From contig NZ_CP063304.1 of NCBI RefSeq assembly GCF_015159595.1, positions 1,736,001-1,800,000 of the forward strand: 64,000 bases of DNA, in the 5' to 3' direction. A program made the position numbers and the translations under genes. Source of the stretch: Blautia liquoris. GTDB taxonomy: Bacteria; Bacillota; Clostridia; Lachnospirales; Lachnospiraceae. The stretch's first letter is position 1. Each line of letters begins with the position of its first letter. This document shows, one piece after another, positions 35,614 to 44,349 of this stretch. The notes beneath the pieces are model-generated. The model made no database searches and was not told the DNA's origin. It worked only from the letters and a program-made list of their open reading frames with translations.

Positions 35614-36945
35614 CTATTTCTTGTTTTCCAGGACTAATGTTGCAACTTCCTTTTCGTTATACTGGGATGAAATAATCCCACCGTCTGAAAGTCTGGAGTA
35701 GACTCCCTTAAAACTTCCATTATATACATATAGTCCCGACATATTGGTATAAGTTTTAAATTTCGCATCATCCTCTGTGAAAGAGATGTTTTCAGTTCTG
35801 TATGGGGGACAATATTCCTGATAGATATATCCCTGATTGATATTTTCTCTTACAATCGCCAGCCATTCTTCTTCGCTGAAGTCAATTCCCGCAAACACTC
35901 CTTTTGATGCATAGGAATCAAGCGGCTTGATAATCCACCTGTTCTTATCTTCAGTCACCTGATTCACATCAAAGAAGTGATCATCAAGAAGGTTTGTATA
36001 AGGAATATGTTCATTTACAAATAGCTGCTCCTCTCTGGTCAGAAGGCTTAAAGTGGGCTCCTCACGCAGCACCTTAAAAAGCCATTTATTGTGAATAATC
36101 TGCGTACAAAAAGATCCCATAATACAGACATCCTGGTTTTTGACAGCCTCTGTGAAATCTCGCACTTCATCGTAATGGGCCATGATATCTGTAGTAACAG
36201 CTCTTCGATAGATGAGATCAACCGGGATATTAGATGGTGAATATAACACATGATCTCGATATTTCATCTTTGTAATCTCACAAACCTCACAGTCGTAGCC
36301 ATACTTTTGAAAACGCTTTTTAAATTCCTCAAACTCCGTAACTGAACCATTGTCAAGAAAATCCACAATTGCAATATAAGGTTTCTCAACTTTCTTTTCA
36401 TACGTATCATACAAGGATAAGGAAGTTTCCACCCAGCTGTCAAAAAGTTCAAACGATTTAAACTGATATTTTTCCTTCATCTGAACATGAGCCGGATTCA
36501 ACTCTAAAGCCTGATTGAGCAGTCTATCCTCATTCATCGCGCTGGTTCCGTCCGTATTAATCTCACAGAATTTAAACGAATGGTCATCTTCATTAAAAAA
36601 GATATCAAATCTTGCAATTGGAAGAAGACTGTCATAGAGATTCGGAACAAGGATCAACTTTTCAAGTTCCCTGGAAAATGGAAATAATTTTCTATATTCG
36701 GGGTTATCTAAATATTCCCGAATCACCTTTGTGAAGATACTGTAGGTTATCTTGACAATATTTTGAAAGATACGAATGGTATCTTCTGAAAACACTTTCG
36801 GTATCTGAAGCGTATGAACCCGAAGACGCCCATGATAGTAGGCGGGTGAATTCATAAGAAAGTCCTTCACAGACTGCGCAGCCTTTTCACTTTCTTCCAT
36901 ATGTTCTTCTATATACGATTTATACTCTTCTTGTATTGATTCCAA
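35614..36945 (-). CDS. ATP-grasp amide ligase of the glutathionylspermidine synthase-like type
   Basis: Predicted C-N ligase of 443 residues. Features seen: FDIFFNEDDHSFKFCEINTDGTSAMNED near 115-143, resembling the acidic substrate/metal segment of glutathionylspermidine-synthase-like enzymes; RRAVTTD near 250; and RWIIKPLDSYASKGVFAG near 338, resembling the ATP-grasp nucleotide loop. No amidase domain is present. The glutamate-cysteine-ligase-like gene lies 38 bp upstream on the same strand. Together they resemble a two-step peptide-type ligation, but neither the acceptor nor the product is known. Family call moderate, function unknown. Confidence 0.7.
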   Translation of the reverse strand: MESIQEEYKSYIEEHMEESEKAAQSVKDFLMNSPAYYHGRLRVHTLQIPKVFSEDTIRIFQNIVKITYSIFTKVIREYLDNPEYRKLFPFSRELEKLILVPNLYDSLLPIARFDIFFNEDDHSFKFCEINTDGTSAMNEDRLLNQALELNPAHVQMKEKYQFKSFELFDSWVETSLSLYDTYEKKVEKPYIAIVDFLDNGSVTEFEEFKKRFQKYGYDCEVCEITKMKYRDHVLYSPSNIPVDLIYRRAVTTDIMAHYDEVRDFTEAVKNQDVCIMGSFCTQIIHNKWLFKVLREEPTLSLLTREEQLFVNEHIPYTNLLDDHFFDVNQVTEDKNRWIIKPLDSYASKGVFAGIDFSEEEWLAIVRENINQGYIYQEYCPPYRTENISFTEDDAKFKTYTNMSGLYVYNGSFKGVYSRLSDGGIISSQYNEKEVATLVLENKK

Positions 36946-36983
36946 TATTAACTCCTTTTTCAGTAAAATGTCTGTTAAATTTT

Positions 36984-38237
36984 TTATAATTCATTCTTTT
37001 GATATTTTGCAGCTAATGTAGTCTTTTCATCCACCAGACTGAAAAAGGGATCCAAAAGCTCCTCTTCTCCGTTTTTGAGGTGAGTCTTTGCAAGCGTTAA
37101 CAGTTCCAGGAAAAACTGATCCGCCAGAACACCATAAATTTCCCCTTGATAGCCATCTTTGCAAAGAGACTGATCTGCTCTTTGTATATCCCGGATTGTT
37201 ACATGATACCGGGAAAGTAGAATTTCTGAAACTTGTTTATCAAAGAAAATTCCCTTAATAAAAGCCAGATAAGCCATCATATATTCGGCAGGTATACTAT
37301 CAGCACCGCGAATTTCAACATAGTTCTTAAGTCTGACATCCAGAAAAGTCATAGAGATGATATGATCTACGTCCTCAAGACTAAGTAGCCTCTCATCCCA
37401 GATATCACAGACACGATCCTCACCACAATAAACAAAGTTGTCACCCTCCGGTTTCATAATCGGGGGCAGATTCCACAGATATTCGGCGTACGTATGGAAA
37501 CCGAAATCTTCGTCAAAAAGTCCTTTGGGAATTCCACAGCGTTTCGGGTCTACATTGTCCCAGATTTCTGTGCGTGCCAGATGTTCGGAGTACGGATTCC
37601 CCTCAAAAATCGGTGAATTGTCTGTCAAAAATTTGATGGCAGGCATAATCAGATATGCCGTCCGATACTTACGAACAAAATCCTCTTCACTGCAGTAATC
37701 GATGGATATCTGTGTTGCCGCAGTTCCCCTCATCATGTTTCTTCCTCTGGTACCGGAAGTCTTAAAATACTGATCCATGAAGCGATATCTCTGTTTCGGA
37801 ATCAAAGGCAGATTATTCACCTTGCTTTTGGGCTGATATCCAATATTTAATATTTCATATCCCTCTTGTTGAAGATATGGCTGTAAAATCTTAAGAAAAC
37901 TATGATAAATTTTCATGATTGTCCGGATATCTTCTCTTGGAGCAATACTGATCTCAAATTGACAAGCCGGCTCCAGACTTATTGAATAATCTGCATTGGA
38001 CAATCCCAAAAGACTGTCCTGCTCATAATAGAAATGAGGATAATAGGGCTTCAGCTGATCAAGCAGCCAGCCTATCCCATGTTTCTCGTAATAAGTTACA
38101 GCTTCCAAAGTATCTTTATGCACGATGATATGCTCAATCTCCATGCCAAGTTTCTGAATACAATTCATCTTGCATCCATTACGAAAATGTTCTTCCAGAA
38201 TCTTCAGATTCTGCTGCTTAAAATAACTGTTCACCAT
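36984..38237 (-). CDS. Glutamate-cysteine ligase-like (GCS2 superfamily) enzyme
   Basis: 417-residue protein with GCS2 signatures: LGMEIEHIIV near 31-40 (metal-binding Glu residues), SLEPACQFEISIAP near 110-123 (compare SLEPGGQ-ELS of plant/EgtA-type ligases), RGTAATQISIDY near 174, and NSPIFEGNPYSEHLART near 208. Such enzymes join the gamma-carboxyl of glutamate to an amine, usually cysteine. AAGGAG is only 2 nt from ATG 38237, so GTG 38234 may be the real start. It is paired with an ATP-grasp ligase, as gshA is with gshB, but that partner is not GshB. Confidence 0.75.
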   Translation of the reverse strand: MVNSYFKQQNLKILEEHFRNGCKMNCIQKLGMEIEHIIVHKDTLEAVTYYEKHGIGWLLDQLKPYYPHFYYEQDSLLGLSNADYSISLEPACQFEISIAPREDIRTIMKIYHSFLKILQPYLQQEGYEILNIGYQPKSKVNNLPLIPKQRYRFMDQYFKTSGTRGRNMMRGTAATQISIDYCSEEDFVRKYRTAYLIMPAIKFLTDNSPIFEGNPYSEHLARTEIWDNVDPKRCGIPKGLFDEDFGFHTYAEYLWNLPPIMKPEGDNFVYCGEDRVCDIWDERLLSLEDVDHIISMTFLDVRLKNYVEIRGADSIPAEYMMAYLAFIKGIFFDKQVSEILLSRYHVTIRDIQRADQSLCKDGYQGEIYGVLADQFFLELLTLAKTHLKNGEEELLDPFFSLVDEKTTLAAKYQKNEL

Positions 38238-38274
38238 TGCTCCTTTTTGATCTGTAATTTTTTTAAAAAAACAG

Positions 38275-38302
38275 TTGATTTATTTTGAAAATAAGGTATA
38301 AT
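38275..38302 (+). promoter_or_regulatory. Promoter of tRNA-Thr
   Basis: TTGATT (38275-38280) and a perfect TATAAT (38297-38302) with a 16-bp spacer. Transcription would begin around 38309, just before the tRNA. Confidence 0.75.
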
Positions 38303-38322
38303 ATTCATTGTGCGTTGCACAA

Positions 38323-38395
38323 GCCGAAATAGCTCAGTTGGCAGAGCGCTTCACTCGTAATGAAGAGGTCGTCAGTTCGAATCTGATTTTCGGCT
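38323..38395 (+). tRNA. tRNA-Thr (anticodon CGT)
   Basis: Complete cloverleaf: acceptor GCCGAAA pairs with TTTCGGC; D-arm GCTC/GAGC; anticodon stem CTTCA/TGAAG with loop CTCGTAA, anticodon CGT reading ACG; T-arm GTCAG-TTCGAAT-CTGAT. The discriminator base is T and CCA is not encoded. A T-rich run follows. No integrase or att-like duplication is adjacent. Confidence 0.95.
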
Positions 38396-38573
38396 TTATT
38401 TTTTTGTCTTAAGACTCCCCTTTGTGTCATGTATCAGTGATATACTAATTATGACCCTTATCATCTAATATACCATAGACACGCTGATTTATCAAATTGA
38501 ATTTTGATGGTCAATGATGACTTCACAGCATATGTTAAGATAAGAGAACAAATGTATAAAGGATGGTACGAAA

Positions 38574-39149
38574 TTGGCAATACAGGTATTTATAGACCAG
38601 GGACACAACCCAAGCGGTGTCAATGCAGGGGCCGAGGGATTCGGCTATAGAGAACAGGATATCACATATATGGTAGGAAGATATTTGGCTGATATTATGG
38701 CAGACGATTCAAGATTTGAGGTCATGCTTTCAAGGCCCACCCCAGAAACATCCCTTGGAACAAGTAACGCTACCAGTTTAATGGAACGAGTGAATATGGC
38801 AAATGAATGGCCTGCCGATTATTTTATCAGCATACACGTGAATTCCAATCCAAACCCTGCCGTAAACGGAAGCGAAGTATATGTATATGAGTTTGATGAT
38901 GTGGCATCTGCTCTTGCCGAACAGATACTTCTGGAGATCGTAAGAAGAACCGGCACGAAAAATAATGGTGTCCGTGAAAATCCCTCACTCTATGTTTTAA
39001 GACGTACGCAGATGCCTGCAGTCTTAGTTGAACTAGGTTATATTTCAAACGAAGATGATGTGCAAAAGCTGGTAAACGATCAGTATCAATTTGCATATGC
39101 AATCTACGTAGGGCTGTTAAATTATCTGGAACTTCCTCAGATTCTCTAG
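38574..39149 (+). CDS. N-acetylmuramoyl-L-alanine amidase (Amidase_3)
   Basis: Zinc amidase of 191 residues that cleaves the bond between muramic acid and L-alanine in peptidoglycan. It starts at TTG 38574 with AAAGGA upstream. Conserved ligands and catalysis: FIDQGHNPSG (His), the early Glu in GFGYREQD, FISIHVNSN (second His) and VELGYISN (catalytic Glu). No signal peptide or binding domain is present, so it is either cytoplasmic, delivered at lysis, or exported unconventionally. Isolated between the tRNA and the topoisomerase pair. Confidence 0.92.
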   Translation: MAIQVFIDQGHNPSGVNAGAEGFGYREQDITYMVGRYLADIMADDSRFEVMLSRPTPETSLGTSNATSLMERVNMANEWPADYFISIHVNSNPNPAVNGSEVYVYEFDDVASALAEQILLEIVRRTGTKNNGVRENPSLYVLRRTQMPAVLVELGYISNEDDVQKLVNDQYQFAYAIYVGLLNYLELPQIL

Positions 39150-39177
39150 AAAACCACCTGTTGTTTCCCTGTTGCCT

Positions 39178-39238
39178 TGGGTTCACGGTCCTGCTCTGCA
39201 TAAAGTATGAAAACGCAGACCCTGAGCCCATTATTTTT
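39178..39238 (+). terminator. Weak terminator after the amidase gene
   Basis: An imperfect stem (GGGTTCACGGTCCTGC against GCAGACCCTGAGCCC) followed by ATTATTTTT. Several mismatches lower confidence. Confidence 0.45.
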
Positions 39239-39250
39239 CAAAAGACAATA

Positions 39251-41488
39251 TTACTGTTTTTTAGTTCCCCTGTTATCACGTTTTGCCAGTTTCAATCGGT
39301 TGAGAGACAATTTCTTATCCTTGTAGTCTATCTTATATTCTATTCGGTTTGCCAGGAGATAGCCATGGCTGATAAAATCATCTTTACCAAGCCGCATTCC
39401 CCGAACTCCAATAGCAGTTTTTTTCTTTTCAGGCACTTCATTAGCAAGAAACCGTAAGAAATATCCCTCTTCACTTTGCAGGACAAGATAATCACTTTCA
39501 TCGAAGATCCCCACAAGTATCAGGCGATCGTCGTCATCTGCCAGTTTCGTTGCTGCTATTGTTTTCTTTGACACATTGAATTCAGAACCTTTTACAACCT
39601 TGCACATACTGTTTCGAGAGACGAATATCAATTCCCTGTCTGTAATATTCTTAAGATTTGAGACAAATACCATTTGCTCTTTCGAACTGTCATATTTGCA
39701 GATGTTGTCAATCGGTATTCCCTTGTCCCTGAACTTGCCGCAAGGCAGGTCCAGCACCTTGAATGAATGCATCTTTCCAAGATCGGTGAATATACATATT
39801 TTATCCGTATTCATGCAGGAAAATATGAATTTATTCTCAGTATCCGCTGACTCTTTATTCCTCTCATATGTTGCACAGTCAATGGTTTTCGCGTATCCAA
39901 AACGATCCATGAGGAAGACAATCTCTGTTTCTTCTATCTCAGCTTCTTTCAAAACAATTTCTTCTGAATTTTCGATCTTCGTTCTTCGTTTTCTTCCAAA
40001 CTCTTTCTTAATTGAATCTAGATCATCCATTATTACAGAAGCCATAGAGTCGTAATTGTTTAATATATCTTCGTAACGACTGATTCTCGCAAGTGTCTCA
40101 TCATGTTCTTTTATCAGCGCTTCCAGTTCCAGACCGATCAAACGGTATAAACGCATTTCCAATATTGCCTGTGCCTGTCTGGTTGTAAATATCAACTTTT
40201 TGGCAGCTTTCTCACTGGATTTTGTCTTAAACTTAATACCTTCTGTTTTTCCCATAGTCAGGCATTCTTTTACCTGCTTCTGGCTCTTACTTCCTCGAAG
40301 GATCTCGATAATCAGATCAATCACATCGTATGCCTTAATCAGGCCTTCCTGGACTTCTTTTTTATCCATCTCTTTCGCCAGAAGATTCTGATATTTTCTG
40401 GTACAGGTCTCAAATTGAAAGTCGACATGATGTTCTATGATTTTCTTTAAGCTTAAGACCTCCGGGCGGCCATCTGTCACAGCAAGCATATTGACTCCAA
40501 AGGTATCCTCAAGCCTTGTTTTCTTGTAGAGAAGGCTAGTAAGATATTCGATGTCAGCTCCCTTTCTGAGCTCCAGAACAATTCGGATCCCCTCTTTTGA
40601 TGACTGATTAGATATGTCAATAATATCGGAGGTTTTTTTAGAATCTACCAGATTTGCAACATCATTTAAAAATTTACCAATGTTTGCGCCGATCATCGTA
40701 TAAGGGATTTCGGTGATTACAAAATATTGTTTTCCCGCTTTTCCTTTTTCTATGGATATTTTCCCTCTGATCTTGATCTTGCCGCTCCCGCTCTCATAGA
40801 TCTGTTCCAATTCATCTTTATTTGCAATGACTCCCCCTGTCGGAAAATCGGGTCCCTTGATATATTTCATCAGTTCCCTTGTGGTGATATTCTGGTCCTT
40901 CATATAGGCTTTGACTGCATCCGCCACTTCACCGAGATTATGAGGTGGTATGTTTGTAGCCATACCTACGGCAATTCCATCCGCACCGTTCACAAGAAGG
41001 TTCGGAATTCTCACTGGCAGAACTTCCGGCTCCTTTTCTGTCTCATCAAAGTTCGGTATAAAATCAATAACATCTTTATCCATATCTTTAAGATAGACTT
41101 CCTGCGTGATTTTTTCCAGTCTGGCCTCAGTATAACGCATGGCAGCCGCTCCGTCTCCCTCTATAGAGCCAAAGTTGCCGTGTCCATCTACCAGTGTCCT
41201 GCCCTTTTTGAAGTCCTGTGCCAACACAACAAGAGCCTCATAGATCGAACTGTCACCGTGAGGGTGGTATTTCCCCATGGTGTCACCGACAATTCTGGCA
41301 CATTTGCGGTACGGCCTGTCGTAGAATATGCCGAGTTCCTGCATATCATACAAGGTCCTTCTCTGTACCGGTTTTAATCCATCTCTCACATCAGGAAGTG
41401 CACGTGCAACAATCACACTCATGGCATAGTCGATATATGATTTCTGCATCAGCTCGGAATATTCTGTTTTTATAATCTGCTCATCCAT
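39251..41488 (-). CDS. parC: Type II topoisomerase subunit A (ParC/GyrA family)
   Basis: DNA-cleaving subunit of 745 residues. The catalytic tyrosine is Y119 in [10 protein letters not shown]. The quinolone-determining region reads [13 protein letters not shown] (75-87), with S80 and E84 at the two classical resistance positions, so no typical resistance substitution. The C-terminal beta-pinwheel lacks the QRRGGKG GyrA box, favouring topoisomerase IV-like function over gyrase. Its partner subunit B is 21 bp upstream on the same strand. It could instead be one of the extra gyrase-like pairs seen in Clostridia. Confidence 0.88.
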   Translation of the reverse strand: MDEQIIKTEYSELMQKSYIDYAMSVIVARALPDVRDGLKPVQRRTLYDMQELGIFYDRPYRKCARIVGDTMGKYHPHGDSSIYEALVVLAQDFKKGRTLVDGHGNFGSIEGDGAAAMRYTEARLEKITQEVYLKDMDKDVIDFIPNFDETEKEPEVLPVRIPNLLVNGADGIAVGMATNIPPHNLGEVADAVKAYMKDQNITTRELMKYIKGPDFPTGGVIANKDELEQIYESGSGKIKIRGKISIEKGKAGKQYFVITEIPYTMIGANIGKFLNDVANLVDSKKTSDIIDISNQSSKEGIRIVLELRKGADIEYLTSLLYKKTRLEDTFGVNMLAVTDGRPEVLSLKKIIEHHVDFQFETCTRKYQNLLAKEMDKKEVQEGLIKAYDVIDLIIEILRGSKSQKQVKECLTMGKTEGIKFKTKSSEKAAKKLIFTTRQAQAILEMRLYRLIGLELEALIKEHDETLARISRYEDILNNYDSMASVIMDDLDSIKKEFGRKRRTKIENSEEIVLKEAEIEETEIVFLMDRFGYAKTIDCATYERNKESADTENKFIFSCMNTDKICIFTDLGKMHSFKVLDLPCGKFRDKGIPIDNICKYDSSKEQMVFVSNLKNITDRELIFVSRNSMCKVVKGSEFNVSKKTIAATKLADDDDRLILVGIFDESDYLVLQSEEGYFLRFLANEVPEKKKTAIGVRGMRLGKDDFISHGYLLANRIEYKIDYKDKKLSLNRLKLAKRDNRGTKKQ

Positions 41489-41509
41489 TTTTAATGCTTA
41501 ACCTTTCTT

Positions 41510-43432
41510 CTATATATCTAGTTCTGCGTCTCTTGCATGCTCATAGATAAATTCTCTTCTTGGAGGAACATCGCTGCCCATCAGGGTCTCTGTCACATCA
41601 GAGGCAAGCCTGGCATCTTCAATTTCTATCTGCTTTAAAAGTCTGGTCTTCGGGTTCAGAGTTGTCTCCCATAACTGGCTGGCATCCATCTCACCTAAAC
41701 CTTTATATCTCTGAAGACTAAACTTCGTGTTTTTATGGCTTTTTCTGTAGTGTTCCAGGGCCTTATCATCATACAGATACTCTTCTTCTCCTTTCGAGGG
41801 CATTACCTTATAAAGAGGAGGCATGGCAACATAAACGTGTCCTTCATAGATGAGTTCCGGCATGAATCGATAAAACAAAGTCAGCAGCAATGTAGAGATA
41901 TGTGCACCATCCACATCGGCATCCGCCATAATGATAATCTTATGGTATCGCAGCTTACTGATATCAAAATCATTTCCGTATCCTTCTGAGAAACCGCACC
42001 CAAAAGCGTTGATCATAGTCTTGATCTCTGCATTAGCCAAAACTTTGTCAATGGTGGCCTTTTCCACATTCAATATTTTTCCGCGGATCGGCATAATAGC
42101 CTGATAATTTCGGTTTCTGGCCATCTTTGCAGAACCGCCGGCAGAATCCCCCTCGACAATGAAGATCTCGCATTTAGACGGATCTCTGCTTTCACAGTTT
42201 GCCAGTTTTCCGTTCGAATCAAAGGAATACTTCTGTTTTGTGAGCATATTTGTCTTGGCTTTCTCTTCCGTCTTCCGAATCTTAGCGGAACGCTGGGCAC
42301 AGGCCAGAACATCTTTTAAGACTTCCAGATTTCGGTCAAAATAAAGCACTGTTTCCTCACCGGTAACTTTGCTTGAAGCTTTCAAAGCGTCTTGATTATC
42401 AAGCTTGGTCTTGGTCTGGCCTTCGAATCTGGGATCCGGATGTTTAATTGAAATCACCGCTGTCATCCCATTGCGGATATCAGCTCCTGTAAAATTTGGA
42501 TCCTTATCTTTTAGTATCCCAAGTTCTCGTGCATAATTATTCATGACAACTGTAAACTGTGTCTTAAAACCAGTCAGATGTGTTCCGCCTTCTGCGTTAA
42601 AGATATTATTGCAGAAACCGAGCACATTCTCCTGAAATTCATTGATATACTGAAAAGCAATCTCAACCGTAATACCTTCACTCTCTCCTTGAAAATAAAT
42701 AACATCATGGATGGGTTCTTTCTTTTTATTCAAATCTTTGACATAACCCCTGATTCCATCCGGTTCATGGAATATAAACTCCTCTTCGCAGCCTTTTCTC
42801 CTGTCTGCGAATTCAATGATCAGATTTGGATTCAGATAAGCAGTCTCATGAAGACGAGATTTTACTTCCGCCGATGAGAAAATGATTTTTTCGAATATTT
42901 CAGAATCCGGGAGAAAATTCACGCGTGTTCCGGTCTCTTTTGTTTTTCCGATTTTTGGAAGAAGACCATTCTTAAGTTCCAATTTCGGAACCCCTTTTTC
43001 ATAGTAATCATGGTGAATATATCCATCCAGGCTGATTTTAATATCAAGATAACTGGATAGAGCATTTACCACAGATGAACCAACTCCGTGGAGCCCACCG
43101 CTTGTCTTATATGCCTTATTATCAAACTTTCCTCCTGCATGAAGCGTGGTAAATACCAGTCGCTCCGCCGAAACACCTTTTTTATGCATTCCGACCGGTA
43201 TGCCTCGGCCGTTATCATTTACTGTACAAGAGCCATCTGCCTCAAGTATTACTTCTATTTTATCGCAGTAGCCGGCAAGGTGCTCGTCCACAGCGTTGTC
43301 CACGATTTCATATATCAGATGATTTAATCCTTTTTTCGTTGTACTGCCAATATACATACCGGGCCTTTTTCTGACCGCTTCCAGCCCTTCCAATACCGAT
43401 ATACTGCTGGCATCATATATTCCTTTTGCCAT
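41510..43432 (-). CDS. parE: Type II topoisomerase subunit B (ParE/GyrB family)
   Basis: ATPase subunit of 640 residues. GHKL ATP-binding motifs: EIVDNAVDEHLAG near 42, VNDNGRGIPV near 72, GGLHGVGSSVVNAL near 112, and a QTKTKL switch-lysine loop. Toprim motifs: EGDSAGGSA near 425 and DADVDGAHI near 500. The C-terminus has QRYKGLGEMD. It forms an operon with subunit A. Absence of dnaA, recF or other origin genes nearby shows it is not the oriC-linked gyrB. Confidence 0.9.
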   Translation of the reverse strand: MAKGIYDASSISVLEGLEAVRKRPGMYIGSTTKKGLNHLIYEIVDNAVDEHLAGYCDKIEVILEADGSCTVNDNGRGIPVGMHKKGVSAERLVFTTLHAGGKFDNKAYKTSGGLHGVGSSVVNALSSYLDIKISLDGYIHHDYYEKGVPKLELKNGLLPKIGKTKETGTRVNFLPDSEIFEKIIFSSAEVKSRLHETAYLNPNLIIEFADRRKGCEEEFIFHEPDGIRGYVKDLNKKKEPIHDVIYFQGESEGITVEIAFQYINEFQENVLGFCNNIFNAEGGTHLTGFKTQFTVVMNNYARELGILKDKDPNFTGADIRNGMTAVISIKHPDPRFEGQTKTKLDNQDALKASSKVTGEETVLYFDRNLEVLKDVLACAQRSAKIRKTEEKAKTNMLTKQKYSFDSNGKLANCESRDPSKCEIFIVEGDSAGGSAKMARNRNYQAIMPIRGKILNVEKATIDKVLANAEIKTMINAFGCGFSEGYGNDFDISKLRYHKIIIMADADVDGAHISTLLLTLFYRFMPELIYEGHVYVAMPPLYKVMPSKGEEEYLYDDKALEHYRKSHKNTKFSLQRYKGLGEMDASQLWETTLNPKTRLLKQIEIEDARLASDVTETLMGSDVPPRREFIYEHARDAELDI

Positions 43433-43457
43433 AATATCACCCTTACTTTTTTATGTT

Positions 43458-43496
43458 ATGATGCAGGCGTCAAAAGGTATTTTGACGCTAATGATA
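43458..43496. repeat. Interspersed palindromic repeat, copy upstream of parE
   Basis: A perfect 9-bp dyad GCGTCAAAA-ggta-TTTTGACGC flanked by ATGAT and TGATAC. It shares TTTTGACGCTAATGATAC with 46462-46479. An imperfect dyad (GGGCATTATAGTG against CATTATAACACCC, 43500-43535) follows. The whole lies between the MBL gene and parE on the transcribed side. Confidence 0.8.
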
Positions 43497-43590
43497 CAAG
43501 GGCATTATAGTGCCCCTCGGGACATTATAACACCCTCAAATGGAATCTTGCAAGTTATTAAAAGGATTTAACAGCACATTTGTTCTGGTG

Positions 43591-44319
43591 TCAGTCTTTG
43601 ATCTCCCAGTCCTGACCCAAACAGCTGATATCTATAATCTCTTCTTTCTCTCTCTCGTCTTTTAAAGAATCACGGAATCTTTTGACCGTATCATACCTCT
43701 CCCACAGATGCATAGGGAAGATGGCCCTGCACTTTACATGTTCCATGAAATATCGAATTCCCATATCATAATTATCTCCCAGTCTGGGATCCAGCGGGAG
43801 AAATGCAAGATCGACAGGAATATTCTCAAGTTTATCAATTTCACTTTCAAACCTGCTGATCATATTATTTCTGTCCGCTTTCGTGTCCTCATCCCAGATC
43901 CAACAGTTTAAATCGCCGGCATGGAAAACATAATGACCTTTGTATTTCACAAGAAAAGAGACGCCGCAGTCCGTGGAATCAAAAGTCCCGACTTCGAGTC
44001 GAAGTTCTCCTGATACAGGTAAGTTAAGCTCTTCATCCACTTTAAGGAACTTAATCTTCGCCGCAGTATCGTCCGGCAAAGACAGCTTGATTACTTTCCT
44101 TCTGATATCAGAAGACAAGATATAACTTACCTGCTCATACTCTGAAAACAGATTAAAAATCTCCGGGTTAAAATGATCCTCATGAACATGGCTTGCAAAC
44201 ACAAACAGAGGTTTCCTTTTGTCCCATTCGGGAACCGCTCCCTTATAATAATCGAAAACCCAGACGCATTCCTCCCACTCAACTGCAAATCCACTGTGCT
44301 GTATATAAGTAACTTTCAT
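43591..44319 (-). CDS. MBL-fold metallo-hydrolase
   Basis: Metallo-beta-lactamase superfamily protein of 242 residues with the HxHxDH motif in ASHVHEDHF near residue 43, a later HAGDLN motif near 135, and a C-terminal FPMHLW histidine near 203. This fits a UlaG/RNase Z-like general hydrolase fold. Its substrate is not apparent. It is 30 bp downstream of the M29 aminopeptidase gene on the same strand. Confidence 0.85.
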   Translation of the reverse strand: MKVTYIQHSGFAVEWEECVWVFDYYKGAVPEWDKRKPLFVFASHVHEDHFNPEIFNLFSEYEQVSYILSSDIRRKVIKLSLPDDTAAKIKFLKVDEELNLPVSGELRLEVGTFDSTDCGVSFLVKYKGHYVFHAGDLNCWIWDEDTKADRNNMISRFESEIDKLENIPVDLAFLPLDPRLGDNYDMGIRYFMEHVKCRAIFPMHLWERYDTVKRFRDSLKDEREKEEIIDISCLGQDWEIKD

Positions 44320-44349
44320 ACTAATCTCCTCATCTGGTTTCTCGTGTAA

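Noticed and set aside
38323-38573. Possible integration site at tRNA-Thr
   Set aside because: No integrase, no 3' tRNA fragment duplicate and ordinary housekeeping genes on both sides.
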